The position numbers and the translations under genes were made by a program. Shown here in pieces: positions 51,583-60,879 of a stretch of 64,000 nucleotides of DNA. Location: contig CANCYR010000002.1 of NCBI GenBank assembly GCA_947382355.1, positions 62,001 to 126,000 of the forward strand, in the 5' to 3' direction. Each line of letters begins with the position of its first letter. The first letter of the stretch is position 1. The notes below the pieces were generated by a model. The model saw only the letters and a program-made list of their open reading frames with translations. It did no database searches and was not told the origin of the DNA. The stretch comes from an uncultured Lachnospiraceae bacterium. GTDB taxonomy: Bacteria > Bacillota > Clostridia > Lachnospirales > Lachnospiraceae.

Positions 51583-52530
51583 ATGAATTTGCAAAAAGGG
51601 CTGATTAGCTTTGTAATCCCATGCTACTGCTCAGAAAATACAATTGAAGCGGTTGTGAAAGAGGTTATAGAAAAAGTAGAAGAACAGTCCCATTATACTT
51701 ATGAAATCATATTGACAAATGATTGTTCAAAGGATAAAACCATGGAAGTGATAAGAAAGCTTGCCATGGAGAACCATCGTATTGTGGCAGTTGATTTTTC
51801 CAGAAATTTTGGGCAACATTCCGCTCTGATGGCAGGCTTTCAAAAGGCTCGGGGCGAATATATAGTGTGTCTGGATGATGATGGACAGATGCCAATAGAA
51901 TCTGTATTTGATTTAATAAAGGAATTGGAAAACGGTGCGGACGTAGCCTTTGGACAGTATGAAGAAGTGCAGCAGAACTGGGCAAGGAATATGGGAAGCA
52001 AAGTGAATGCTTGGATGACAGAGCTTTTGCTGGAAAAACCCAAGCGGCTTTTTATGTCCAGCTTTTGGGCGGGAAAGCGTTTTGTAATTGATGAAGTGTT
52101 GCGGTACGATGCGGCATATCCATATATTGGCGGATTGCTTTTGCGGATTACACGCAATATGGTAAGTGTACCGGTAAAGCATAGAAAACGGGTAGCAGGA
52201 AATTCCGGATATACGTTCTTTAAGCTGTTGAATTTATGGATGAATGGTTTTACGGCATTTTCGGTAAAGCCGCTTCGGTTTGCGTCCTTGTGCGGTGCAA
52301 TCAGCGCGGCAGCGGGATTTATTTATGGTATTATCATAATTATCCGAAAACTTTTGAATCCGGATATTTTATTGGGTTATGCTTCTATGATAACGGTTAT
52401 TTTGTTTATTGGTGGTATGATTATGGTTCTTTTGGGACTTTTAGGAGAATATGTGGGACGGATTTATATTTGTATTAATAAGGCGCCCCAGTATGTAATA
52501 AGAGAAGTAGTGGATTATAGAGAAGAATGA
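51583..52530 (+). CDS. Polyprenyl-phosphate glycosyltransferase, GtrB/CsbB/ArnC-like
   Basis: 315 residues. GT2 catalytic domain with V-I-P-C-Y near the N terminus, N-D-C-S-K-D near 46 and D-D-D-G-Q near 94-98 (metal/nucleotide site), followed by two C-terminal membrane helices (about 230-255 and 265-290). This arrangement is typical of enzymes that move a sugar from a nucleotide to undecaprenyl phosphate on the inner face of the membrane. Followed by two SMR-like flippase genes, as in the arn pathway. The donor may be dTDP-Fuc4N or a derivative, given the WecE-like gene downstream. Confidence 0.88.
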   Translation: MNLQKGLISFVIPCYCSENTIEAVVKEVIEKVEEQSHYTYEIILTNDCSKDKTMEVIRKLAMENHRIVAVDFSRNFGQHSALMAGFQKARGEYIVCLDDDGQMPIESVFDLIKELENGADVAFGQYEEVQQNWARNMGSKVNAWMTELLLEKPKRLFMSSFWAGKRFVIDEVLRYDAAYPYIGGLLLRITRNMVSVPVKHRKRVAGNSGYTFFKLLNLWMNGFTAFSVKPLRFASLCGAISAAAGFIYGIIIIIRKLLNPDILLGYASMITVILFIGGMIMVLLGLLGEYVGRIYICINKAPQYVIREVVDYREE

Positions 52531-52543
52531 AAGGATATAAGAA

Positions 52544-52897
52544 ATGAATAAAAGCTACCTTGCGCTCCATCTTATTTTGGTGTTTTATGCCATAGGGGGG
52601 ATTTTTAGTAAAAGAGCTTCCATGTTTTCTTTTCCCTCTGTGGAATATTTGGAAAATTATATGATTGTATTGGCGATTTTAGCAGTATATGCGTTTTTTT
52701 GGCAAAAAATATTAAAGAAGCTTCCATTAACTGTGGCAATGGCAAACAAATCAGTTACCGTAATATGGGGCATTATCTTTGGCTATTTATTCTTTAACGA
52801 GAAAATAAATATATGGAATGTGATAGGGGCTGGTATTATTATTTTAGGAATATGTCTTGTAGTCAAAGCGGATAAGGAGCAGGAAACATGTACATAG
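52544..52897 (+). CDS. SMR/EamA-type small membrane protein (ArnE/ArnF-like), first subunit
   Basis: 117 residues with four membrane helices, the SMR/EamA half-size fold. V-A-M-A-N-K-S-V-T-V-I-W-G near 66 and F-F-N-E-K near 84 fit the family. Pairs of such proteins flip undecaprenyl-phosphate aminoarabinose in Gram-negatives. Overlaps the second subunit gene by 10 bp. Confidence 0.82.
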   Translation: MNKSYLALHLILVFYAIGGIFSKRASMFSFPSVEYLENYMIVLAILAVYAFFWQKILKKLPLTVAMANKSVTVIWGIIFGYLFFNEKINIWNVIGAGIIILGICLVVKADKEQETCT

Positions 52898-53217
52898 GAA
52901 TTTTTTTATGCTCTGTTTTCATAGCCTCTGTCTCTCAGGTATTGTTAAAAAAGAGTGCTATGAAGCAGTATGATTATAAATTCGGGGACTATTTGAACCC
53001 TTACGTGATTTGCGGCTATGGCCTGCTTTTTTTATCCATGTTTCTGACAATTCTTGCCTATCGGGGAGTGGATTTAAAAACGGGACCGGTTATAGAAGCT
53101 ACCAGCTATGTTTTTGTGGCGGTATTAAGTACAGTTTTTTTAAAAGAAAAAGTGACGAACAAAAAGAAAATTGGATTATTGATAATTGTTATCGGGGTTT
53201 TGGTATCCAATTTGTGA
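52888..53217 (+). CDS. SMR/EamA-type small membrane protein, second subunit
   Basis: 109 residues, four membrane helices; S-Q-V-L-L-K-K-S-A near 15-23 is the typical first-helix motif of ArnE/ArnF- and SMR-type proteins, and F-L-K-E-K near 86 parallels F-F-N-E-K of the upstream gene. The overlapping genes suggest an obligate heterodimer that flips the lipid-linked sugar. Confidence 0.82.
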   Translation: MYIGIFLCSVFIASVSQVLLKKSAMKQYDYKFGDYLNPYVICGYGLLFLSMFLTILAYRGVDLKTGPVIEATSYVFVAVLSTVFLKEKVTNKKKIGLLIIVIGVLVSNL

Positions 53218-53228
53218 AAGGATAAAAT

Positions 53229-54347
53229 ATGGTAGGGTTTAATGTTGCGCCTTTTGTGGGGCGGGAATTAGAATATATGAAGCAGGCAGTAGATAATCAT
53301 AAGATTTGCGGAGATGGAGAATTTACGCAAAAGTGCCGCATGTGGCTGGAAAAAAAGACAAAGACCAGTGCAGCATTACTTACTACCTCCTGTACTCATG
53401 CTACGGAAATGGCGGCATTGCTCTGCGATATCCAGCCGGGAGATGAAGTCATTATGCCCTCTTATACCTTTGTGTCTACGGCAGATGCATTTGTACTAAG
53501 AGGGGCAAAGATTGTTTTTGTGGATATCAGGCCGGATACCATGAATATAAACGAAAAGCTAATTGAGGAAGCTATTACAGAGAAAACAAAAGTTATTGTT
53601 CCGGTGCATTATGCAGGTGTTTCCTGTGAAATGGATGAGATTTTAGAGCTTGCCAGACTGCATAATCTTTATGTGGTGGAAGATGCAGCACAGGGAGTTA
53701 TGGCTACCTACAAGGGAAGAGCGCTGGGCTCTATGGGTGAATTTGGCTGTTTTAGCTTTCATGAGACGAAGAATTTTTCCATGGGAGAAGGGGGCGCCCT
53801 GTTGATTCGGGAGCAGCAGTTTATTGAGAGAGCAGAAATTGTAAGGGAGAAGGGAACGAATCGCAGTAAGTTCTACCGGGGAGAAGTAGATAAGTATTCA
53901 TGGTGCGATATGGGCTCATCCTATCTTCCCAGTGATTTGAATGCCGCATATCTTTGGGCCCAGCTTGAAGTTGCAGATGAGATTACGACAGACCGTATGC
54001 GGATATGGAATCGTTATGACGAGTCATTTAGGAACTGTGGGTATTTTCAGGTTCCAATAATTCCAGAAGGCTGTGAGCACAACGGTCATATGTATTATAT
54101 TAAGGTGAAGGATTTGGAAGAACGACAAAAACTGATTAAATATCTGGCAGGCCGGGGAGTACATGCAGTGTTTCATTACGTTCCCCTGCACTCATCGCAG
54201 GCAGGAAGGAAGTACGGGCGTTTCTGTGGGGAAGACGTGTATACCACGAAGGAAAGCGAACGGCTTTTAAGGTTGCCGCTTTATTATGGAATGAAGGAAG
54301 AAGAACAGGAGTATGTAATTACATGCCTGAGGAAATATTACGAATAA
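53229..54347 (+). CDS. wecE: dTDP-4-amino-4,6-dideoxygalactose transaminase (WecE/RffA-like)
   Basis: PLP aminotransferase of the DegT/DnrJ/EryC1/StrS family, 372 residues. It is close to E. coli WecE over long stretches: E-D-A-A-Q-G-V-M-A-T-Y-K-G-R-A-L-G near 155, F-H-E-T-K-N with the PLP lysine near 180, R-E-K-G-T-N-R-S near 214, K-Y-S-W-C-D-M-G-S-S-Y-L near 227 and Y-T-T-K-E-S-E-R-L-L-R-L-P-L near 336. WecE converts dTDP-4-keto-6-deoxyglucose plus glutamate to dTDP-Fuc4N. The precursor enzymes RmlA/RmlB are not in the window. Confidence 0.9.
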   Translation: MVGFNVAPFVGRELEYMKQAVDNHKICGDGEFTQKCRMWLEKKTKTSAALLTTSCTHATEMAALLCDIQPGDEVIMPSYTFVSTADAFVLRGAKIVFVDIRPDTMNINEKLIEEAITEKTKVIVPVHYAGVSCEMDEILELARLHNLYVVEDAAQGVMATYKGRALGSMGEFGCFSFHETKNFSMGEGGALLIREQQFIERAEIVREKGTNRSKFYRGEVDKYSWCDMGSSYLPSDLNAAYLWAQLEVADEITTDRMRIWNRYDESFRNCGYFQVPIIPEGCEHNGHMYYIKVKDLEERQKLIKYLAGRGVHAVFHYVPLHSSQAGRKYGRFCGEDVYTTKESERLLRLPLYYGMKEEEQEYVITCLRKYYE

Positions 54348-54395
54348 TAGGTCTGGATTTAGATAAAATCATAGTGAATATGGAAAGGAAATGGC

Positions 54396-56114
54396 ATGAA
54401 AGCGGAAAAAAAACAGATGAAAAAACACAGAAAGGCAGTGGTGCTGGTTGCTTCGGCGCTTCATATATTGGCAGCAGTGGTTTATCGCTTATTTTTTTAT
54501 AAATTTGGAGAGGAATATAAAGGATGGTTTATTTCTGGAAAACAGGCTTTTCCTTCTGTGATTAGTGACAGAATAGAGCGGATAATGTGTACTTTGTTGT
54601 CCTTTGCAATTGGAGCCCTTCTTATTTTTGCCATATGGTATATTTTGTGTCGGGCATGGAAGGAAAAGAGAAAAGTGGTGTTCATAATTATAGGAATTTC
54701 CCTTATTGCCGCATGCATGATGTATCCGCATTGTCTTATTAATTATGAGAGCGACGATGTTCTTTTGTACTACATGGCGTCAAGGGATGTAATCGATTAT
54801 TGGAATGGCTGCTATATGACTTGTATTTATAATGCCTGTCTTATGGTGTTTCCATCCCCTTTCATATTTCCTATGCTTCAATGCAGTGCCCTGCTTGGAA
54901 CTTTATACTATATTTCCTGCCGTTTCCGCAGACTGTTTTCAGTGAAGGTTTCTTTCATTCCATGGGTGCTCTTATTGTTTCCGGAAATGCAAAGGCTTGC
55001 TTTTGACCCATATCGTAACTGCATCAACACAGTGATGTGTCTCGCCCTTTTTGCTGTTATATTTTGTGATGCGGTGGAAGGAAAAAAGAGAACGAGAAGG
55101 GAGCTTGTCTTTTTTTGCATTTGTGTTGGTTTTCTGACAGTATTTAGAAGTGAACAGATTTTCTATATATTTCTTTTACTGCTTGCCATCTGGTGTGTGT
55201 ATCAGTGCGGTACAAGAAAGAGTCTTTTTTATTTGGGGATCATGGCGCTTTCCTGTGGAGTGTTTATGCTGCCTCAGAAGTTGGGAGAACAAAAATATTA
55301 TGGAAAAGATTATTCCATGATAAATAATATGAATACGCTTTCCATCATATTGTCAGATGAATCGGTCAATTTATCCTATGAGGGCTCTAAAGAGGATTTA
55401 GCTGCAATTGAGGCAATTGTGCCCATTTCTAAAATAAGGGATTATGGATTGTCAGGATACAGAGGGCACGTTTTTGCAAAAAACAGGTCGGTGAATCAAT
55501 CTTTTGCTGAAGAAGAAGTGCAGGAAGCATTTGTTCGGGGCGGAAACAGCTTGATTTTTCACAATCCTGATATATATCTAAAAGCACGGATTAAAATGTT
55601 TATGGATGCCTGCGGACGTGGTGACAGCACGGGACAGAAAGAACAGAAAGAAGTTTCGGAAGAGGAATACGAAACCATTTTTGAAATCATGAATATGTCT
55701 CAGGCATATAGTGATGCTGTTAATTTTTGTGCAATGAAAGTGGGAGAAGATACGCTGTTTTCAGGACTGTTTTATCAGGCAGGCAAGCTTCAGGCGGCTG
55801 AGGGGATTGTATCATATTTCTTTAAAGCCACAGAGTGGCTTGGACGAAATGGTGTGATTTTAGTTGCCAGAATAATAGTATTCCTGGTGTTTCCTATTAT
55901 TCTCATTTATTCATGGAAGGAAGGGGTTCTGGATAAAAAGAAAGCTGTATTCTGGTTTGGCTCTGCATTTCTGTTGTACGGGCAGATTGCGGGAATATTT
56001 CTCATGAGTCCGGAAGGACGGCCAGTATACTACTATCCGGTATTCTTTACCATGCTTTTGGGGAATATGGTTCTTTTTTTACAATATATGTATAAAAAGC
56101 AAGCCGCCGTCTAA
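54396..56114 (+). CDS. Multi-pass membrane protein, probable GT-C-fold glycosyltransferase
   Basis: 572 residues with about ten or eleven membrane helices. The first extracytoplasmic loop has Y-E-S-D-D-V-L-L-Y near 115-122, an acidic pair where GT-C enzymes keep their catalytic Asp, and F-R-S-E-Q near 248 is also typical. A soluble insert (about 300-430) splits the helices. No named family recognised. Last gene of the operon; it could move the flipped sugar to a surface polymer. The stop codon lies inside the terminator hairpin of the convergent yfhO-like gene. Confidence 0.65.
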   Translation: MKAEKKQMKKHRKAVVLVASALHILAAVVYRLFFYKFGEEYKGWFISGKQAFPSVISDRIERIMCTLLSFAIGALLIFAIWYILCRAWKEKRKVVFIIIGISLIAACMMYPHCLINYESDDVLLYYMASRDVIDYWNGCYMTCIYNACLMVFPSPFIFPMLQCSALLGTLYYISCRFRRLFSVKVSFIPWVLLLFPEMQRLAFDPYRNCINTVMCLALFAVIFCDAVEGKKRTRRELVFFCICVGFLTVFRSEQIFYIFLLLLAIWCVYQCGTRKSLFYLGIMALSCGVFMLPQKLGEQKYYGKDYSMINNMNTLSIILSDESVNLSYEGSKEDLAAIEAIVPISKIRDYGLSGYRGHVFAKNRSVNQSFAEEEVQEAFVRGGNSLIFHNPDIYLKARIKMFMDACGRGDSTGQKEQKEVSEEEYETIFEIMNMSQAYSDAVNFCAMKVGEDTLFSGLFYQAGKLQAAEGIVSYFFKATEWLGRNGVILVARIIVFLVFPIILIYSWKEGVLDKKKAVFWFGSAFLLYGQIAGIFLMSPEGRPVYYYPVFFTMLLGNMVLFLQYMYKKQAAV

Positions 56115-56126
56115 TGAGACGGCGGC
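56095..56126 (-). terminator. Terminator of the YfhO-like gene, overlapping the opposite gene's end
   Basis: On the minus strand, GCCGCCGTCT / AGACGGCGGC (perfect 10-bp stem, 4-nt loop, 56103-56126), followed by TTGCTTTTTAT. On the plus strand the left arm is coding sequence and the downstream side is A-rich, so it works mainly leftward. Confidence 0.8.
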
Positions 56127-56144
56127 GGAAAAAACAAAAAATTT

Positions 56145-59100
56145 CTAGAAATTTTTCTTTTTGCTTTTCTCTGCAAATAGCAGTATCAACGTAAGCAGGA
56201 TAAATCCAAGGGAAATCAGCTTGCTTTCTTTCATTCCGTAAGGGATATATTTCAATTCCAAAGTATGTTTGCCGGCAGGGGTTTTTATAAGCATGAAAGC
56301 ACCGTACGGGTCTTCAATTTCCACTTCTTTTCCATCGATGTAAGCATGCCAGCTGCGGTCACAGGCAAGGCTCAGCATGGTGTAGCCGTCCTTTTCATAA
56401 TTAGTTATTCCGGTAATAGTGTCATTTTCTATCCTGATGTCTTCTAACTGGTTCTTGCGTGCCTTTGAAATAAATTCGTTAAAGACATCCTCGTTCATGG
56501 TAAGCACATCGTAAGTTTCCTCAAATTGATTGAACTTATTCACAAAAGGAATTTCTTTTGTGGAAGTAACACCGGCTTCTGAGTTTCCAAGTGGAATAAA
56601 CTCATCTGCATACAAATAGGCTGTTCCGTTTAAAAGCGGCTTATGTTCCAAATGTATCCAAAAATTAGAGGGAACCAAATCTTCCATGAGGGCATAGGTG
56701 GATTCTGCCTCTTCATGAGAAATCTTTTTACCATCTAATGTAAAATAAAAGGTGTTGGAGGAATTGCTTTCATTTTCAGCATATTGCAATGTTTGCGGAA
56801 TGAACAGAGAAGCATCCGAATCCGTATAAAGAGCAGCCAGCTCATTATAAAATTGCCACAAATAAGCATAGTTTATGTTATCTGTCTCTGGAGGGGCATA
56901 AATTCCCAGTGAAAGGCAGTTTGGATTTTCAAAAATGTAATAATTCGGGATATATCCCACATATTTGTAGCGTTCCAAATCATCAGCCACATTTACAGCC
57001 GTGACCGGCAAAAACAGATAGCGGTGTCCGCTTAGTGAAAGACCGAAGGGAGTTCCCTGATAATTTGCGCTAATGAAATTGCTCAGTGTGGAGGAAAAAC
57101 CATAAAATCCACTGAGTGCACACTGATGCTTGGAAACATAGGAATTAAACAAGCTGTTTGAACCGGTATTATATACCTGACCTATGTTAAAATAAAATCT
57201 GGAAGGGTAGCAAATCCGGTAATAGCCGGTTTCAGCCTTTAATTCTTCTTTAATGTTAGAAGCTATCATAGGATAGTCAAATAGCTGCGAAATAAGGACC
57301 GTATTGTAACTGTTAGAAATGTACAGCATGTTGACGCTAAGCTCGACTGTCAGAAATAAAACCAGCAGTTTCGGGTAAAAGCTTTGTTTCTTAAAGTGCA
57401 CTATAAGAAGATGAGATATCAGGTATACAATGCACAGGACAAGGGTGGAGACCCATGAAAGGGCAGTATTCCCCTGACTTAAGAACTGGCATACTAAGAA
57501 AAATGCAGCAAGACCTCCAGCTAACAGGCTGTACTTCAGGGCAGAAACTTTCCGAATCAACCTGATGCCATCATAGGAAAGCTCTGCCAGAAGAAAGAGC
57601 AGTAAAAATGCAAACCGATTCGGAACCTTGCTCTGATAATGGAGTCCGCCCCAAAGATAGGAAAGAACCTGTTCGTTAAAGCTTACATAGAGAAGCAGGA
57701 TGGGAAGAAGCTTTCTTAATTTTTCCTTTACAGAAACTTTTTTTGCAAAAAAGTATACGAAAATCAAAAGCAGAGTAAGGATTCCGCAATAAATATTTAA
57801 GAGCCCGTTATCCGAAGATACAGAAGGGGCAGGAGAAAAAATCATATGCTTTTTCCACTGTTCTAAAAAGCTGGTATGCAGTCCGAAGGATGGAAAGACA
57901 GAATCTCCTTCCTGATAGATGGAATCGTAGGTGGACAGCAATGCGTTGGAAAGGATAAAAAAACAGTTTCCGGCGGCAAGCAGGGACGAAAGAGCAAACC
58001 GTACTCCTTTTTTCCAAAAATCCTTTATGCCCTGAAAACGGCAGGTAAAGAAATAAATTACCAAAAAGATGCAGATGTAAAGTCCCAGATAAAAGTCGGT
58101 GGCAATGCAAAAGGAAAGAAGCAGCACATAAGGAATACATTTCTTTTTATATATCAGGTAGTCCATTGCAGTAAGCAACAATGGCAAAGCTAATAAGACC
58201 ATATACCATGTGGTATAGTTGTGCATGGACAGCATGTAAGAATTCAATGCATAAATCAAGGCAGGCATAAGCAGACGATAGTCTTCCTTTCTTGTGTGGA
58301 CACCATGGAGTCTGTGTGTCATGTAAAATGCCATGGCGACACCACAAAGCCCAAGGCAGAAAGCTTCCTTAAATAGAAGAAATGGAGCAATCTGATTTGG
58401 TGAGAGGAATTGGTAATAGAAAGACAACTGTGCCAAAGGGTTACGGGCATAGAGGCTGATGCCATAGCCGCCGTTCATGCTAAGATAGCGATTCCCGTCC
58501 TTCATGCTGTAATAAGTATCCAGGGCGGAGGGCAGAGTAAGAGAATATCCGTCCTCGTCAAACAGGGAAGTATTTCCAAAAGGAACGCAGTCTGTCATTA
58601 CCATGCTGGCAACAAAGAGCAGAAAGGGAATGAAAAATGACAGATAATAAATCCGGTTTCTTTTTATATGGTTATTGATGAAACTGGGAAGCTTCCAGCG
58701 TTCAAGTGAATTCTTAATGAAAAAAAGCATTTTGTAGACTTTTTTCTTATCAGAATTCATATATAAAGCCAGCATAATGAAAATGCCAATACAGCTTGCA
58801 GCCAATCCAGTATAGGTAAACCGTTGGAGCATGGAATTGTCAGTAGCTCCTGCAAGATAAGCATCTACCAATTCAGGAGCCTGCTTTGCCAATGATTCGT
58901 CCAAGGTATAGGTGGATAACTGGAAATTTAAATGAGCATCTTTTGAATTAGGAAAACACAAATAACCAGACAAGGACTCGGTTTGGTTCGCTTTAGTCAA
59001 CTGTAGAAAGTCTCCGGTAAGGTTGTTGTATAGATACAGGCTGGAAGGTAAGGGAGTATCTGTCTGACAGGAAAAGGGAACATAATAGGAATCCTTTTCC

Positions 59101-60686
59101 ATGGATGAATCCTTAAGGGAAAAGTGATAGATGTCGTTGGAAATCCTGCCAGCTCGATATTCATCAGAATCTGTAAGGCAAAAGACAACCGGATAGGGAG
59201 AGAATAAATCACCACTGCCCCCCGCTTTCTTAAAAGAGCCGTTTATAAGCTGAAACTGGTCAGGAAAAGCAGTTCCACAGTAAGCTTTTTTCTCTGAAGC
59301 TTCCAATGGAACAGAAGTCAAAAGATTCAGTACCAATTCTGACATTTTCTTGTTTTCGTGGGAAAAAATGAACTCGTTATATAATTTTTCCTCTTCGGAA
59401 GTGGAGATTGCTTTTTCTTGTGAAGCCTTTTCGTTTTGTAAAGCTTCCTCATCTTTAGCCCATAAGAAAGCTGTTTCTTTACTTCTGGACGCAGAAAGAA
59501 AATTTAAATTTGTGGTCATAAAAGTATTACAGCCAAATTCTGCCAGAATCAGGAAAAACAGCAGATATTTTTGTTTCTTAAAAAGAAGAAAGGCTGCATA
59601 AATCAAGAAAAAGCATAAGGTAACAGGAAGCATATGCGCATTAAAATTGTGGGCGCTGCCAATAGAACAAAGAAGCAACAGACAGGCGCCGGACAGGAGG
59701 CTGAATATTATGTGAGAACCGGGAATTTCTTTTAGGTTATGGATGCCTTCCACGGCAAGTTTAAGCTCCCAAAATATCAGAAAGAAGCTGTATGGTACAG
59801 AAAAGCCGTCTGTTGCCACAAAAAGATTGCATAAAAACCTTATAGGAGAAAGCCATAAGGAGGCAATAAGGAACAGGGTAAAACAACCATAAAAAATTCG
59901 TTTCCTTACGGAAATCTTTTGAGAAAAGAAAAATAGCAGAAAAGAAATCAGGAAAAACAAACCGAAGTACAAATCGATGCCGTTAGGAGCAAAAAAAGAG
60001 ATGGAAGGAGCTCCACCGGGCAGAAAGCGGGATAGCAGCACGAAAGGAGAACAGCTTGTGCTAAAGCCCTTATAAGAATACGAACCGTTATAAACAGATT
60101 CAAAATAAGGAAATACCCGAAATGCCGCCAACATAAAAGAAAGGGCGAAGCATCCTAAATAATGAAAGGCATTTCCAAAGTTCAGCCTGCCTTTCAGCCC
60201 TGACTCCATAAAAGTCAGAACAAGCAGAAAAAGAAAGACAGGAATGCCAATAGAAGGGTTTAAAATAAGTATAAGAGCCCCTGATAAAAGAAAAGGAAGA
60301 TAATATAATCCGTCTATCATTTTCTCGAAAGAAAGAAAAATAACAGGAAAAATTGCATAAAGGCACAATGCAGAAATAGAGCCCTCCTGCAGGATACCAT
60401 AAGAGCAAAGTCCATATGCAAAAGAAAAAACAAGCTGCCAGCCCCTATCGGCTATACGGATCGCATCTGTATGACGTATGTAAAACAAAAAGCAGGCACC
60501 GGCAAGACCATTAAAGAATATCTGCCGGGGGGACAATATATTCATAATCGGATTGCAAAAACCGCCGTTATAAACCAAATGCAGCACAAACAGCATAAGA
60601 AATGGAATCAGAAAAGCGGTGATGTATAAATAAGCGCTTTTCCGATTGATTTTGGGTAATTTGAAAGATTGATTGATAGGTTTCAT
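56145..60686 (-). CDS. Double YfhO-family membrane glycosyltransferase, 1513 residues
   Basis: YfhO proteins are GT-C enzymes; in Bacillus YfhO works with CsbB to glycosylate lipoteichoic acid. Typical length is 800-900. This protein holds two membrane cores: residues about 20-640 and about 680-1513. The second is YfhO-like in full, with C-V-P-F-G-N-T-S-L-F-D-E-D-G-Y near 710 and the C-terminal beta domain ending W-H-A-Y-I-D-G-K-E-V...P-A-G-K-H-T-L-E-L-K-Y. In the first, the aligned loop reads N-G-G-F-C-N-P-I-M-N-I and lacks the acidic residues. ATG at 60686 with AAAGGAG upstream. It faces the glycosylation operon, whose product it may transfer. Confidence 0.85.
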   Translation of the reverse strand: MKPINQSFKLPKINRKSAYLYITAFLIPFLMLFVLHLVYNGGFCNPIMNILSPRQIFFNGLAGACFLFYIRHTDAIRIADRGWQLVFSFAYGLCSYGILQEGSISALCLYAIFPVIFLSFEKMIDGLYYLPFLLSGALILILNPSIGIPVFLFLLVLTFMESGLKGRLNFGNAFHYLGCFALSFMLAAFRVFPYFESVYNGSYSYKGFSTSCSPFVLLSRFLPGGAPSISFFAPNGIDLYFGLFFLISFLLFFFSQKISVRKRIFYGCFTLFLIASLWLSPIRFLCNLFVATDGFSVPYSFFLIFWELKLAVEGIHNLKEIPGSHIIFSLLSGACLLLLCSIGSAHNFNAHMLPVTLCFFLIYAAFLLFKKQKYLLFFLILAEFGCNTFMTTNLNFLSASRSKETAFLWAKDEEALQNEKASQEKAISTSEEEKLYNEFIFSHENKKMSELVLNLLTSVPLEASEKKAYCGTAFPDQFQLINGSFKKAGGSGDLFSPYPVVFCLTDSDEYRAGRISNDIYHFSLKDSSMEKDSYYVPFSCQTDTPLPSSLYLYNNLTGDFLQLTKANQTESLSGYLCFPNSKDAHLNFQLSTYTLDESLAKQAPELVDAYLAGATDNSMLQRFTYTGLAASCIGIFIMLALYMNSDKKKVYKMLFFIKNSLERWKLPSFINNHIKRNRIYYLSFFIPFLLFVASMVMTDCVPFGNTSLFDEDGYSLTLPSALDTYYSMKDGNRYLSMNGGYGISLYARNPLAQLSFYYQFLSPNQIAPFLLFKEAFCLGLCGVAMAFYMTHRLHGVHTRKEDYRLLMPALIYALNSYMLSMHNYTTWYMVLLALPLLLTAMDYLIYKKKCIPYVLLLSFCIATDFYLGLYICIFLVIYFFTCRFQGIKDFWKKGVRFALSSLLAAGNCFFILSNALLSTYDSIYQEGDSVFPSFGLHTSFLEQWKKHMIFSPAPSVSSDNGLLNIYCGILTLLLIFVYFFAKKVSVKEKLRKLLPILLLYVSFNEQVLSYLWGGLHYQSKVPNRFAFLLLFLLAELSYDGIRLIRKVSALKYSLLAGGLAAFFLVCQFLSQGNTALSWVSTLVLCIVYLISHLLIVHFKKQSFYPKLLVLFLTVELSVNMLYISNSYNTVLISQLFDYPMIASNIKEELKAETGYYRICYPSRFYFNIGQVYNTGSNSLFNSYVSKHQCALSGFYGFSSTLSNFISANYQGTPFGLSLSGHRYLFLPVTAVNVADDLERYKYVGYIPNYYIFENPNCLSLGIYAPPETDNINYAYLWQFYNELAALYTDSDASLFIPQTLQYAENESNSSNTFYFTLDGKKISHEEAESTYALMEDLVPSNFWIHLEHKPLLNGTAYLYADEFIPLGNSEAGVTSTKEIPFVNKFNQFEETYDVLTMNEDVFNEFISKARKNQLEDIRIENDTITGITNYEKDGYTMLSLACDRSWHAYIDGKEVEIEDPYGAFMLIKTPAGKHTLELKYIPYGMKESKLISLGFILLTLILLFAEKSKKKNF

Positions 60687-60732
60687 TTTTCATGCTCCTT
60701 TGAATATTTTAATGTTCAGTGAAACTTGCCTA

Positions 60733-60761
60733 ATTATATCATTTTCTTATAAGCCTATCAA
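60733..60761 (-). promoter_or_regulatory. Promoter of the double YfhO gene
   Basis: On the minus strand: TTGATA (60761-60756), 17 bp, TATAAT (60738-60733). Confidence 0.8.
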
Positions 60762-60823
60762 GGAAAATTTCACGTTTGCCCTTGCCTTTTGCCGTACAAA
60801 TTAGTATAATAAAAACAGAGTGT

Positions 60824-60852
60824 ACCGTGAGCCAAACCCTTCGCATATACTA
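60824..60852 (+). promoter_or_regulatory. Candidate sporulation (sigma-K/E type) promoter of sigK
   Basis: CATATACTA (60844-60852) fits the sigma-K -10 CATANNNTA and is close to the sigma-E form. ACC at 60824-60826, 17 bp upstream, fits the short -35. It lies 28 bp before the start codon, which suggests control by a mother-cell sigma factor. Confidence 0.5.
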
Positions 60853-60879
60853 TAGTAAAATGTTTTTTGGGGGCTTTTC

